Part shown: in pieces, positions 22,501-32,600 of the stretch
Position numbering within the stretch: position 1 is the stretch's first letter
Layout: the number at the start of each line of letters is the position of its first letter
Assembly (NCBI GenBank): GCA_003991915.1
Contig: RQTK01000705.1
Coordinates: 205,019 to 269,018, forward strand
Direction: 5' to 3'
From: Elysia chlorotica
Lineage: Eukaryota; Mollusca; Gastropoda; Plakobranchidae
DNA: 64,000 nt
Made by a program: the position numbers and the translations under genes
The notes under the pieces: model-generated
What the model saw: the letters and a program-made list of their open reading frames with translations, nothing else
Database searches by the model: none
What the model was told of the DNA's origin: nothing

Positions 22501-23620
22501 CCACAGAGCTCAGTCCGGAGGTGCTAAGTCAGTGAAGTAGCCGCGAGTGGAACCAGCAGTTCTTTCACAGCGAGGCAGCCAACTGGTGCGCTGCGCTTAA
22601 TGGTTTACCGTATTACGTTCTTTTAGGATCTGTGTGATGTCCATGGGACTCTAAACAGTTTTCCATAGTATTTTAATTCAAAAGAGCCATAGTCAACTAT
22701 ACTTTGGTTAAAACCACATTTTCCTTGTCATTTTACTACTTAAAGGATATATTGAGATTACTGATATTTACACTTCTCTTTAGTCCACACATTCTCATAA
22801 AACCAAAATCTTAACTTTGACTAACTTCAGATTTTAATGCTTGTCATATTCCTTTTGTTCTGTCGTTTTTTGTTGTTTGTTTTTTGTCATTTTAGACTTA
22901 GGAAGAGCTAAGTGTGAGAAAACAGTTTTCTGCATGCACATAAAACAATGCAGGTAAGGAATTTTCAAGAATTTCTTTTAAAAATTTTTATTTTTTTAAG
23001 GAGATGGTGCATTTAAAGAACACATAAAAAAATGCATTTAAAAAGGGTAAAACTTTAGGCCCTAATTGTATTGCTCCTGCATAGAGTTGTGTAGTATGTA
23101 TACAGACAGGACACAGTACCTGTTGGTTGGCAAGACTCCACTTCCATACTGCTCGATAGCTGACAGAATTTCTATTTTCACATTTGACTCCACACTGTCT
23201 TGGTACAGAAGCTGAGGAAAATGTCACTCGTTAATGAAATTGCTCTAAAGCGTTTATTAGTTTAAAAAAAAAAAAAAAAAAAGAATAGTGCCTCTAAGAC
23301 TAGTGATATATTAGAATCAATGTGAAATTTCTTTGCCATTGACATTTATATTTTATATATCTTATCTAATCATTTAAATCGTTACTTTTTTTCAGTAGTG
23401 AAAAATCAGAAAATACTGATAATATTTTTTAAGGCTTCAAGTCTGTTTTGAATAGATCTGATTAAAAATGTTATACCTTTATCAGTTCAAAGATAAAGTA
23501 ATCATCCTCGAAGAGTTTGTGAACATAGCCGCTTGCCAAACTTGTTCGCACTCTCTCGACAATTTTCTGCCAGTGCTCTGCAGTCCTGCGTTGTTTTGAT
23601 GGTGTGCCACTCGTTGACAT
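2134..23620 (-). CDS. AP5B1: AP-5 complex subunit beta-1 (complete, 23 coding exons)
   Basis: Beta subunit of the AP-5 adaptor complex, which in animals works with SPG11/SPG15 on late endosomes in retrieval to the Golgi. Coding exons in transcript order: 23620-23477, 23211-23120, 22149-22020, 20914-20786, 20046-19934, 18746-18608, 17491-17417, 17034-16894, 15830-15735, 15191-15067, 13695-13606, 12735-12600, 10330-10195, 9876-9770, 9507-9435, 9087-9021, 8561-8491, 8153-8074, 7671-7530, 5284-5221, 4830-4660, 3286-3204, 2303-2134. They total 2574 nt, or 857 residues plus stop; human AP5B1 is about 878. Every junction has GT/AG and matching phase. The least certain borders are the starts of exons 3, 9, 10 and 18. 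The start ATG is the first in the exon, 20 nt after a 3' splice site (23642/23641), so a non-coding 5' exon lies upstream. Identification rests on many colinear matches to the family. Confidence 0.9.
2535..3190. repeat. Minisatellite, 27-bp unit, about 24 copies
   Basis: Unit core is aagcctagactggactgtaa with aaatcctag variants. It fills the last AP5B1 intron from 14 nt beyond the exon 22 donor (3203/3202) to about 230 nt before the last exon. Unlike some others here, the unit does not contain the donor itself. The long frames on both strands reflect the multiple-of-three unit. Confidence 0.93.
3690..3965 (-). mobile_element. Dispersed repeat family A, copy 1 (unclassified)
   Basis: On the minus strand this shares gggatgtgcatgttg, gaaaggagtgacccc, accaatctg and gcctttcttg, in the same order and spacing, with 34955-35165 on the plus strand. 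Its downstream part (ggcaggttgga ... ccccatgaaac) recurs at 47560-47660. No coding frame or terminal structure is evident; it could be a SINE or a non-autonomous DNA element. Confidence 0.6.
4290..4400 (-). mobile_element. Dispersed repeat, second module of family A
   Basis: The minus strand reads cattacggtttgggcgtaat then tgccaaag and later gagtgatcctttt. The plus-strand copy at 47508-47705 has cattacggtttggctgtaat, gccaaac and gagtgattctttt. This module and 3690-3850 are joined differently in the two places, so the two copies are rearranged relative to each other. Confidence 0.45.
4430..4620 (+). mobile_element. Possible tRNA-derived SINE fragment
   Basis: The stretch gtggtgccaggttcaaatct looks like the T-arm and B-box of a tRNA promoter (consensus GGTTCGANTCC). 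It is preceded by a weaker A-box-like segment (tgctttggtctgacaagc) and followed by about 130 bp of non-tRNA body. No second copy was found in the window, so this is tentative. Confidence 0.35.
5880..7145. repeat. Minisatellite, about 41-bp unit, about 31 copies
   Basis: The unit core is gatagatacacgcaaataca followed by tttagaatc and a variable acttgtttgatgat or actcgtttggtgat. It occupies most of the intron between AP5B1 exons 19 and 20, more than 350 nt from either exon. The left half is rich in cttgtttgatg variants and the right half in ctcgtttggtg, a sign of expansion from at least two progenitor blocks. Partial units (gcaagcgcaag, gcaagtgcaa) recur near 6281, 6660 and 7110. Confidence 0.93.
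8580..9020. other. AP5B1 intron 16, nothing further recognised
   Basis: AT-rich intron between exons 16 and 17. No additional splice-bounded frame, repeat or RNA element was recognised. The introns at 10340-12020 and 13700-14030 are equally plain. Confidence 0.5.
9435..15830 (-). CDS. AP5B1: AP5B1 exons 9-15: middle and C-terminal trunk (residues 322-575)
   Basis: Exon 9 has SWKEAILPTIFDPIDVHTC, matching the human LLPSLLHDPMALLARLHLL region. Exon 10 encodes LHYLTQLAETTGSVRITC and SLYHALFSHVTQNC. Exon 11 has RKLFQNFPHLIPVIVNFL, exon 12 KSLLTNYENFLQVWLLSAQ, and exon 13 DWGLGCMVLSVCRAVML, which aligns with the human NWDLQQGLLRVCRALLRAG. Exon 14 has LGDLLSYMMNHYGDFDIRDQ then ARFLYAFL, the clearest family match (human LEDPDGRDHARLYYILLAHL). 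Exon 10 is odd: the first AG (15207/15206) breaks the frame, whereas a second AG 14 nt on restores it. Either a non-first AG is used or there is a small sequence error. Confidence 0.85.
12030..12378. repeat. Minisatellite, 42-bp unit, about 8 copies, with an internal palindrome
   Basis: The unit contains gcattgtacaatgc, a perfect 14-bp palindrome, followed by ctgtcaaatttacacacaat and caagacgt or caagatgt. Copies are more than 95 percent alike by eye. It lies in AP5B1 intron 12, about 220 nt beyond the exon 12 donor. Confidence 0.93.
12555..12592. repeat. Short tandem repeat (gagacagc)n beside the exon 12 donor
   Basis: Four copies of the 8-bp unit gagacagc end about 8 nt from the minus-strand 5' splice site of AP5B1 exon 12 (donor gt at 12599/12598). 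A small example of the border-anchored repeats seen throughout the window. Confidence 0.85.
14030..14795 (+). mobile_element. 5'-truncated LINE, RT C-terminal end and 3' tail (CR1/L2/Jockey-like)
   Basis: The plus strand encodes LGVIIVDHHLTMGPHISHLC, then SKYLDETSRKTLASAFVLSR and LDYCNS, the standard end of the reverse-transcriptase ORF. After frameshifts come HLHWLPVKSRIEY-like and YGERAFSASTQKIWNSLS-like segments. The 3' end (cttattggatattgctccct then taaataaactgtatttgtaa) leads into a GCA/GTA microsatellite, as in LINEs with simple-repeat tails. It carries several stops and shifts and is inactive. It lies antisense in an AP5B1 intron. Confidence 0.8.
14796..15035. repeat. Microsatellite (AGC/AGT)n
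   Basis: About 240 bp of irregular AGC and AGT triplets directly after the LINE 3' end, probably grown from its tail. Open frames through it would be poly-leucine and similar and are not genes. It stops about 30 nt from the end of AP5B1 exon 10. Confidence 0.95.
15840..16890. other. AP5B1 intron 8, AT-rich with small repeats
   Basis: Contains homopolymer-rich DNA, a (GATA)n microsatellite at 16516-16580 and, at 16815-16870, one inverted copy of a dispersed repeat with the core gacgttaaacccggagagag. No exon-like frame was seen. Confidence 0.6.
16815..16870 (-). mobile_element. Dispersed repeat family B, copy 1
   Basis: The core (ataggatccctcagaggaac then gacgttaaacccggagagag) is the reverse complement of 29725-29772 and 51828-51872. 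It ends 24 nt from the AP5B1 exon 8 donor. The three copies share about 50 bp; the element's class is unknown. Confidence 0.65.
16894..23620 (-). CDS. AP5B1: AP5B1 exons 1-8: N-terminal helical solenoid (residues 1-321)
   Basis: Exon 1 encodes MSTSGTPSKQRRTAEHWQK and onward. Exon 2 has SNVKIEILSAIEQYGSG, aligning with the human stretch TKVSLLALSMEYP. Exon 4 has RRLRGCACQCLVQLE, matching the family's RPLQATACECLRELE region. Exon 5 follows at once with GLLWKWHEVF, corresponding to the human GLLGGSLGLL. Exon 6 carries REEKELLPAISHIMDNVFYL, exon 7 VFKPLVLQCLSSLD, and exon 8 FIAQCLMEYMEK. These are amphipathic helices of the adaptin trunk; no catalytic residues are expected. Exon 6 uses the second of two AGs (ccagag) to keep frame. 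Confidence 0.88.
17125..17420. repeat. Minisatellite, 39-bp unit, about 7 copies, each with a copy of the exon 7 donor
   Basis: On the minus strand every unit reads ataggtacgtctacacc, duplicating the real 5' splice site of AP5B1 exon 7 (CAG then gtacgtctacacc, gt at 17416/17415). The array begins at the donor itself and fills most of the intron. Splicing from a distal copy would add codons ending in an in-frame TAG at the end of the first unit. One copy has a mutated donor (gtatgt). Confidence 0.93.
17580..18550. other. AP5B1 intron 6, nothing recognised
   Basis: AT-rich intronic DNA between exons 6 and 7. No repeat array, TE core or additional exon was recognised apart from homopolymer runs. 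Confidence 0.5.
18740..19010. repeat. Degenerate tandem repeat, about 75-bp unit, at the exon 6 acceptor
   Basis: Three to four diverged copies of a unit with actctggcgacaaatattca and agtttgagctaaagtcactc. The copy touching AP5B1 exon 6 supplies its 3' splice site (minus strand, tgtcgccagag), and the next copy out repeats tgtcgccagag. Copies further out are more eroded. Confidence 0.8.
19290..19575. repeat. Minisatellite, 28-bp unit, about 10 copies
   Basis: Nearly perfect copies of aaaacaaagatatgaatttt plus caactctg, with one truncated unit near 19548. It lies mid-intron between AP5B1 exons 5 and 6 and shows no visible link to a splice signal. Confidence 0.94.
20285..20595 (-). mobile_element. 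tRNA-derived SINE, copy 1
   Basis: The minus strand starts with a tRNA-like head (aagggtagagtgtgccgc, then gccacgggtttgatccgctg containing a B-box). A body follows that is shared with 52115-52430, including acatcagtct, aagaaaagta, attctttgtt and ctgactcaaccagt in plus-strand reading. Two related copies in one window support a dispersed SINE family. Confidence 0.72.
20985..21712. repeat. Minisatellite, about 50-bp unit, about 14 copies
   Basis: The unit contains taccaaacataatgtggtga, aacacacatacaaacaatgg and ttccattgaa. The left end grades into an (AC)n microsatellite (20998-21020). It begins about 70 nt upstream, in transcript sense, of the AP5B1 exon 4 acceptor. Confidence 0.93.
22370..22615 (+). 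mobile_element. Dispersed repeat family C, copy 1
   Basis: Shares about 230 bp with 24237-24460, including ggaggtgctaagtcagtgaa, ggaaccagcagttctttcac and accagtggcagttggtc, with roughly 85 percent identity by eye. A third, partial copy lies at 24145-24240. No coding capacity, tRNA boxes or terminal repeats were recognised. Confidence 0.7.
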
Positions 23621-24144
23621 GTCTCAAAGTTGAGAGGTTTCTAAAAAATAAAAAAAATTAGGAAGAGATAAGAAACAAGACAAAACTTGTAGACATGTAA
23701 TAATGTCTTTTAAAGATCTTCTAACTAAGTGTTCCCACATCAGTGAAATCTAGTTCAAAGTAATGCAAGGCTAACTAAAAAAAAAACAATTAGGTTTATC
23801 CTACTGGTTGTTTCAGTATCCATATGTAGCCAGCAAATACAGATAGCACTTAAGGTGAAGCAGAGCTAGAGTTATTAGGTAGCAGTATTTAGAAGTAGGC
23901 TTAACCCATGTGGCGCTTTCAATATTCTTTTCATTTTTTCTAGTTACAAGTTCATAAAACTATATATTTATTTCTATTGCGGTAAGAAGTTGGTTGATTT
24001 CACCTTTCTTGTTTGTTTCTACTTTTTAATAATTGTTTATTATTACTATTTATGGGGGGGGGGGGGGGAGGAGGACCCAGCCGTTACTTTCTTTCCTACA
24101 AGGGTGTGGTATGTTTCAGTTCGATTCTTTTGAACATGGAACAA

Positions 24145-24460
24145 TATTTTAAGAGCCTGTACACCCATTCACAAGTTTCTCACTGTATAGAAAAAGGAGG
24201 AAAAAGGATGAATGGAGGCCCACTACAATTCGTTGATTTCATTGGTTGACATTGTAAGAGCATGTACATCCATTCACGAGTTTCTCGGGTGATGGAAAAA
24301 GAAGGAGTAAAGGTGAATGAAGGCCTACAACCAGTGGCAGTTGGTCAGCACCCCGCAGTGCCCAGTTGGGAGGTGCTAAGTCAGTGAAGTAACAGCGAGC
24401 GGAACCAGCAGTTCTTTCACAGCAAGGCAGTCATCTGGCACGCCGCGCATTATGGGTAAA
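24145..24460 (+). mobile_element. Dispersed repeat family C, copies 2 (partial) and 3
   Basis: A partial copy (ctgtacacccattcacaagt ... aggcccacta) is followed directly by a fuller copy beginning cattggttgac. Together with 22370-22615 this gives three copies within 2.1 kb, all in the same orientation. Confidence 0.65.
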
Positions 24461-25227
24461 AAGGTGAACATTGCTGAAAATGATTGCCCTTTGTGGAATT
24501 AAAAGCCATAACCCATAACCCATAACCCACAGAGTTGACTTTTCACTGAAGTTCTTTCTGTGTGTCTGTATACATGAAAATGCTAAAACTGTCAATATAG
24601 TTTTAGGGCTTTCTCGGATACCGTCAGCTTATGTATATGAGATCCAAGAAAACCCTAGCACTGGGAGTGGGAGAGAGCTCTTGTAGATAACAATCTACAA
24701 TTAGGGTTTCTAAAGGCGTCTTCACAAATTGGAATTAAATTAAATTAAATATTTAACCAGACATATTCATGAGGGATCATAAACTAGGCCTAAAAAAACT
24801 TTACGACTTCTCATGAATACGGCCCTAGATGTTAAATCTATAGGCCCTACATTTAAAAACTGCTTACAAAACAGTACCGATGTAAAGGTGACGCCCCTCG
24901 GGTAAAGGCTCCAGCATCAGTCGCAAACAATTATATCTAGATATTTTACTTTTACTCAATTATTTTACTTTTGGTTAGTTTACAAAGTTTCATTCAATCT
25001 TCATTTCAATGATGAACTTTATGCACGATGTATTTGTAAAACTACATGTTTTTTGTTGTTTGTAGCATTGAGAAAGTCTTTAGAAACAAATCCAAGAGAA
25101 GCTTGCACTATTTGTAATCAGTGTAGAGCCAGAATCCAGTCGACAGCAGTAAGAGCTGTCAGCTGTTGTATTGGGAGAAAACAGACTTCTATTTTATAAT
25201 GTGCTATGAATAGATGTCTATTCTATC

Positions 25228-25231
25228 TTTA

Positions 25232-25299
<68 letters not shown>

Positions 25300-25315
25300 C
25301 TCCCTCTCTCACTCT
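25228..25315. repeat. Microsatellite (CT)n
   Basis: About 75 bp of nearly pure CT dinucleotides in the shared upstream region of AP5B1 and AGTPBP1. In plus-strand sense it lies about 1.1 kb before the putative AGTPBP1 first exon. Confidence 0.95.
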
Positions 25316-26399
25316 CCGCATTTAGGGTCTGCTGTGCTCCTCTGGGGGATATATATATATAAGACGACAGGCGGCATCGATTGAAAACAAAATAATAAAG
25401 CGAGGACAAGACTTTTTTTTACTATTTTTTTTTATTTTCATGTTACGGTTCCTATTTACGATAGGTTTCTAAGTTAAGCACTATAATTATGATTATGTTG
25501 TAACTGTTGTGTCGTCGTCGTCGTTTTTGTTGTAGGGCCTACTCGGTATTTTGATTTTTTTTGCTGCCCTTAATGCATAGACCTATGAACAAAATCAAGA
25601 ACGCTCTAGAGTCTGTTGCACTCTAATTTTGCGTTCTTTTAATTTTATTACAGTTTATTCCGAGCATCACTGTGTGAGCAACCTTGATAATGTTGGCCAT
25701 ACCTATTTCTATTAATAGAAATCTATGGTTGGCCAAAACTGCAGTTCTTGCTTTGCTTCCAGGTTAAAATAAATGCTGACATTTTTCAGAAGGACTTATA
25801 AAGATATTAAAATATAGCTTTTTTTTCATTGCGACCACTGCCCGTGGTCTGTAAAATTATTAATGTTCACCGATCGATTCGGGTATCAGATCGGACAAGC
25901 TCTCACTCAAAAACAAACCAAAAAACTATACGATTATGGACCACACAGAAACTGAGATTCCGTTATGGCATTTTTCATACTGCCATCAGGTTCCCTCCAT
26001 TTACACACCAAGCAGTACTTGCTCGTGGCAATTAGTGGGGAAAGTAACCATAATTTCACTGTTGGGATCTATAGGTATAGACACTATTTTATAGATAGAT
26101 AATGATAACGCATGAAATCTCTTCAAGAAAAAAAAAATTCGATGCGTAATAATATTATAACCTATATCTATAATATTATAACCTAGATCTATCTTGCCAT
26201 TGTTATGTTTTTGGAGGATGTGCAAATTAAGTAAATTTATATCATTTCTATTGTTTAATCAACCTTATAATTTTTCTTTAAAAATAGTAGATTCTAGATC
26301 TTACTTTATGAATTTTAGTTCTTTAGTGTCAATTTGGGGGCCTTTGCGTGTAATCCAAATTTTCTGCTCCAGTTTTCCGACATAAACACATTTATTGTA

Positions 26400-26441
26400 C
26401 GGAACAGGGTACAAGATGGCTGTTTACGTTTCGGTAGCAAC
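26400..26441 (+). other. AGTPBP1: Putative AGTPBP1 non-coding exon 1 (3' part) with a short upstream ORF
   Basis: gtagcaac is followed by a strong donor (gtaagtg, gt at 26442). Joined to the acceptor at 27228, an ATG at 26416 opens a 23-codon ORF (MAVYVSVATHIVPFQG...) that stops at 27272-27274, 32 nt before the AGTPBP1 start. The transcription start was not located. The exon is inferred from splice consensus only. Confidence 0.45.
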
Positions 26442-27306
26442 GTAAGTGAACAACAGCATAGATTTCTAATTCTTGAAGAATGGATATCCTAGTTTGATTG
26501 TCATATTAATTGTTTTTATAGTATTTCACATGTCTTCCCCTATTAGCTGCTGGATCGAAAGATATAACTATTGACTTACTATAAAAATGTTCAAATAAAC
26601 TTGATGAAATACGAGGGCGAGGCTAGCTCTAGGTCTACCAGATCTAGAGATCTAGAATCGAGATTCTGTCCCAGCAATTGACATAAACACTGTGAATCAC
26701 AATAATTCTATTTTATATCATAAATAATCTTTCTCTAGAACTTTAGGAGATCAAGATATTAAAATAGTAGTATTTTGTGTATTTAATTATCTAGTCTATG
26801 AAAACCTAGAATATATATCTATATATTCTAGATCTCAAAATTATCTATGGAAGCCTATATTCTAGATCTTGTATTCATTTGTAGCTATATTAAGTAGTCT
26901 TTTTTTAGTCTAAGAGTATAGCCTATATCTAGATCTAGTCAGTTTAATTCTGGCTTATCATGATAGAGAATTGTGTTTCAGAATTGTTTTGATATCCCTT
27001 TCAAATTATAAACTGAATCTTGATAATTGTATCATAAACGCATATTAGTGAAATTAATTTGTTGAACAGGTGTAGCATGAATACTACCTAGAGCTCAAAC
27101 TATCTGAGTGTCCAACCAACTAAAAATGTATCTATAGCCATTTATTAAAAACTCACAGTTGTTGCCCGAAGATATTTTTTTATTCTTTGTGATATAATAA
27201 TATTTCTTTTTCCTTTTTTTTTTGTCAGGCATATTGTACCATTTCAAGGTATGAATGAACGTGTTAGTTTTTGATGTATGTGATGTAAACGGGACCGCCT
27301 GTCATC

Positions 27307-29523
27307 ATGAGTGGCTCATCTTCGTCCGAGATGTCGGACAAGCTGGAAAGGTAACCCACTAGATCTATCTTGCTCTGGATTTTATGCCTGTACTTCCAGT
27401 CTTTGTTCAGTTTTGACTTATACACAACTATTGCATTGCATTTCCTGCAACAAACAGATCTATATTTAAAAATTTGTTTTGATTAGATCTCACAAAGAGA
27501 AGAAAGACAGGAGGAAGAGGGTAACGATGACATAGAGAAAGGAACAGCAAAGAAGAAGTAGGGAAAAGAAGATGGTAAGAAAAGTAAAAACAAAGAGGAG
27601 GAAGAGGTTTGAAGAATGAATGAAGATGGAGTTAAGGAGGGACGCGAAGGCGAAGGAGAGGAGAAGAAAAAATGGAATAAGAATTAGGAATAGAGGTAAG
27701 AGAAAAAGTACTCTGGTGGGGCTTTAAATAAGACTGCAGCTCCCACTAAGTTTTTTCTCTGTTTCACTCTATTTTGCTTGCACATTACAATCATTATATC
27801 AAGTAAACAAGGTGCAGCAAAGCAATGTTGAAGGTGAAAACCTTGCAAAGTCAGATTATGTAACCAAGGTAAATACGACACAAAATAGAAAACTGAAGTC
27901 TTTAAATCTTGTCAGTTGGATGACCATTTTTTTGTTTAAATGGTGTAAATTTGCTCATTCAGAGAAAAGCAGTTTTTCCCTCTCCTGTACAGTTTTATTT
28001 TTTTTAATGGGGCAGTTCTGTATTATAAATGATAATTGTCTAAAGATAGACCTACAAGCTGTAATTAACATCTGCTACATGGGAATCCTTTTGACCAGCT
28101 TGTCTTTGTTTTATATATATATATATATTCTTGTGAAACTCACTGTTATGAAATTTTTATTCTTTGTTATTCACTTAAGTGAACTTTAAATTTGGATAAT
28201 GATTTTTGTGCTTCTTCCAGAAATCGGCTTGGCTACTGGATCAATCACATTTCCAAATTGCTAAACCGGAACTTGAAGAAAGTTTCTGTGGATGATCTGC
28301 AGCAGCTGAAACATTCGACGTCAAAACTTTTCCAGTTGGTGCAACAGGGAGGTGTGTTAGTCTTTCCCTCTTGTAAAAGTTAAAGGTAGCAAGTGTGCCT
28401 TTTGCAATCTCTTATCATTTTTATCATAAATATCAAAAGCGTTGTCACTTGCAGAGTCAGTCAATTTCTACTGATCGTAGAGCAGACATGATATTTACTC
28501 TGCATTCTGTTTGTTCAATATATTTTTTTACTTAACTAGAGTATAAAATAGTAACTTAATTACAGTTACATTTTATTTTCAATCAGACAAGACCGTCAAA
28601 GACAATTTCACAAAACAACACACAGCAGTGGACACCCTCATAGCAGTTTTACAGGTGAGTAAGTACTTGGACAAGTTGGAGGTTGGTTCTGTAGTTACTG
28701 TGCTGTGATTTTTGTTTCACAGTATGGTCATTTTACCCTCCCGAATCAGGGTTGGCGTGTCATAGGTTTCCATTCCAAACGATTCTGCGCCAGTTTGAGG
28801 TTCACATGTGGCTGGGTCCCTGTCCATTCTTTTGTGTTGTCGTACCACTCCCTGTTGGGTCTGCCTTTCCCTCTTCATCCTTCCATTCTGCCTGTTAGGA
28901 TTGTTTGAGCGAGGCTGTCATGCCTTGCTATGTGGCCAAAATAAGACAGTTTGGGATGTCGTATGCTTTCTATCAATTCTCTTTTAACACTGAGTGTTCT
29001 CAAGACTTTTTCGTTTGTTATTCTGTTTTTTGTAACTTATTCTAGTTAGTGTTTGAAATAACCACATCTCCTAATATGTTTACTTAAATATATAAAAACT
29101 TTGAATACTCATGGAGTTTAATTGCAATAGAAAAATTCTTTGCTTTAAATTGTGTTTTTTTTCCCACTGTTCCAGATTGTCACCTGTGATCAGATTGTTA
29201 GCAATGTCATCAACATTTTTATCGAAGTTGTTGGCAAAACCCGTGAGTTAACATAATTATGAAAACTTTTGTAAATAGCTCAAAAGGTAGCACGCATTCT
29301 TTAAATCTTGTCATTAATTCAAATTAAAATGGTAAGTGTTCCAACTGCTTTGCCTGTACTCGCTAGATATTTGAAATTAAATTAGAATATTAAGATAAGT
29401 TAAACTTTATTTATCCACTAGGGAAATTTTGGTTGAATATACCTGCAACAACAGTGAAATTGACATTGACATTATAACATTAATAAAGCATAGTCATGGA
29501 CAACTTGCTCCCCCTCTCCCCTC

Positions 29524-29610
<87 letters not shown>

Positions 29611-32600
29611 TCTCTCTCTCTCCTTGAAACTTTCTCTCTCTCTCTCTCTCTCTCTCTTGAACGGCATTATGAGATGATCTTATGATGAAAGAGTTCTCTA
29701 TAGAGGGAGGGAGAGAATTCTCTCCCTCTCTCCGGGTTTAACGTCTCCTAGGTTCCCCTGGGGGATCCTATACTGTGAAAACTCTTATGATGAAAGTAAA
29801 GAAGTTCTATTTTTATCTGCAGAGCCAAACAAGCGAGCGTCGGTCCTAGTGAATCATGGTTTGACCACTGTGGTATTCCAGATCATGAAACTGGCCCACA
29901 CGGGAGACATCTCCCTGCCGGACGATGTGCTTCTCTCCATACACACCCTTCTCAGTCGGGTGGGCCACAAAGGTAGGGGGAAAGTACCTGTCTTTGCCTC
30001 CATTTCTAATAAGTCAATTAGTTGTTAGTTGATATAACTTTATATGCAAAGAAGTTTGTTTCTAATTTCACCTAGATTTTTCTTTCCATCAGTTTTTAAT
30101 GTGACGCTCAGAGAGTTTGGACAGTGAAAGTTTTGTGGGCCTCAGCTTCATAACTCAAAGTATTTGTCTTCGTGCTGGATGAGGGAGGGGAGGGGTGTTG
30201 TACAAGTAAAAACACAGAGTCAGAGTATCACAGTGATTTTTGTTCATATGTTGGTGAACTCAATTCAATGCTTTGGTTTAACAACCTATTAATTTACCTT
30301 GGCAAAATTTGGTTACTAACACTGTGCAGTTAAAGGAGTCCATATCTTTTTTTTAGTTTATTTACTTTTAAGTCATAGTAATTGTTTTGATAATAAATAA
30401 CAATGCAGATAGATTTATAGAGCGCCATTTACAAGAATACTCATCTCAAGGCGCTTTTACATAGTTAAATCTCAGTTAAAAGGAACATGACAAATAAAAG
30501 TAATGACATTCTTCCATAACAAAAACATGACTTTCACATAGCTGCTGCAGCTTTGTGGTGGAACACATTTTTACAGCTTTTGGAAACTGGCTTCTTAGCC
30601 TTATGATATAGCTTTGCTAGGTTTTTTTCATATATATTTATTGTAGCAGCACTGAATGTATGTCTGTATGTTGTATATGTGTGTGGGGGGCGTAGGCATC
30701 AGGCTTCTAGGAAGAGGTTTCTTTATCTTTCGATTCAATGCAGGGCGGAGGCCAGGAGCTGTACAACTCATCACTCTAATTTTTTTCAATTTCCAGATCG
30801 GAAATTCGCTGTGAAGGCGAGGCTTCACCAGAGTCTGATGCTCACGTTGAACATGGTGAAGTCCAACTCTCACAACTTTCGCAACCTGCAGCCGCTGCTC
30901 TCTGTGCTGAAGATGTACACAAACAACAGTAAGTCTGCGGACTGAATACTGGAAATTGTTTAGTTACATGCCTTAAAAATAGTCAAGCCTTTTTAAAAAT
31001 ATGCTTAATGCATTGTCCTTCTTTATATTCTTTTTTGTTTAATGTTATATGTAAAGTATATATAAATAGATTTAATAGCAAATAGCAGTGACAGCAGTAA
31101 AACTATGTCTATAAATAGCTGTAACAACTAGACTGACTATGACTATGACGGACTAACGCTGTAACAACTAGACTGACTATGACTATGACGGACTAACGCT
31201 GTAACAACTAGACTGACTATGACTATGACGGACTAACGCTGTAACAACTAGACTGACTATGACTATGACGGACTAACGCTGTAACAACTAGACTGACTAT
31301 GACTATGACGGACTAACGCTGTAACAACTAGACTGACTATGACGGACTAACGCTGTAACAACTAGACTGACTATGACGGACTAACGCTGCGTTTCTGTAC
31401 CAGGTGTGAACGCCTCCTACTTGGGCAAGCACAACTCCATCAACATCATGTTCAAGATCGTGAGCGCGTGCGGCCGGCGACACACGGTGGATCTGAAGCT
31501 GGCGCTGGAGAATCTCAACAACATGACCAAGTCCAGTGAGTTTTTGTAATAAGACATTGGTGTGAAGATTTAGAAAAAAACTAGCGATACATGAATGTCA
31601 AAAATGAAGATAAAAGTCTTGATCTTATTGGTTCAAAAATGTATTGCAGTTGTATTGTTGATAAGTGAATTTTATTTCAATCTTTCTTCAATGTGACAAA
31701 TTCAATAGAAAGGGGAGGGCAAGGAAATGTAATACCTTCATAATTTTACATGCCATCAAAATGTTGCAACCAATTTTTTTTTTTTTTTACAACATTGAAA
31801 ATGCTGGTTAGAAGTATATAATAGGTATCAACAAAACCCAGAAACTAGGCATGGTCACGAAAAGCACACAAAATTCAGTCATTCTCAAGAAATTCTTCTT
31901 TTAGATCAAGACAGAAATTACTTGGAAATGACTGAGCAAGACTAGTTTCTGATTCTACTACTGGGAGAAAGCAGAAGCAGACATGGCAGCCTTTGTGTCG
32001 TAGTTTTTCACTGAACTGTTTTGTTTGTGTGTGTCCAGAGAGCAACTCCGCGCGGCTGATTGGGATGGGAGGCGTGCCTCAACTCCTCGCGCTGCACGCG
32101 GACTGGCAGGCCATGGACGTGAAGCATCGATTCATCCTGATCAGAAAGTCCGTGCTCAACATCCTGAAAAACATCACCAACCTGAGTGAGTGCCCAGCCA
32201 CACAAAGTTGGCTGTGGGAGGAGAAGAGGGAGGGGTCGGGGTAGTTGCTTTCAGATACTTTAAGATTCTCTGAAGGGTGAAGCAAACAGTGGGAATCAAT
32301 GGCAGTGGTGGTAGGACAAGATTGTCTGTTTGAAACATGGAACATTTTTCCATAATTATATTTTGATTTTTCTCTCTTAATTCTCACAGGATTCTTGCTA
32401 TATTGTACAGAATACTTGCTACATTATACAAAATACTTGCTATATTGTACAGAATACTTGCTATATTGTACAAAACACTAGCTATATTGTACAAAATACT
32501 TGCTATATTGTACAAAATACTTGCTATATTGTACAGAATACTTGCTATATTGTACAAAATACTTGCTATATTGTACAAAATACTTGCTATATTGTACAAA

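Larger units (their letters stand above)
23641..26400. other. Head-to-head 5' region between AP5B1 and AGTPBP1
   Basis: Upstream DNA of both genes. It holds two copies of dispersed repeat C (24145-24460), a (cataaccc)n trio near 24500-24530 and a (CT)n tract at 25230-25310. A 5' non-coding exon of AP5B1 is expected here because the start exon is preceded by a 3' splice site, but its position was not resolved. No coding exon was recognised. Confidence 0.5.

Noticed and set aside
28192..28383. Separate small gene starting at the methionine at 28192
   Set aside because: The coding part is AGTPBP1 exon 3 (28221-28351); bases outside are intron with clear splice consensus.
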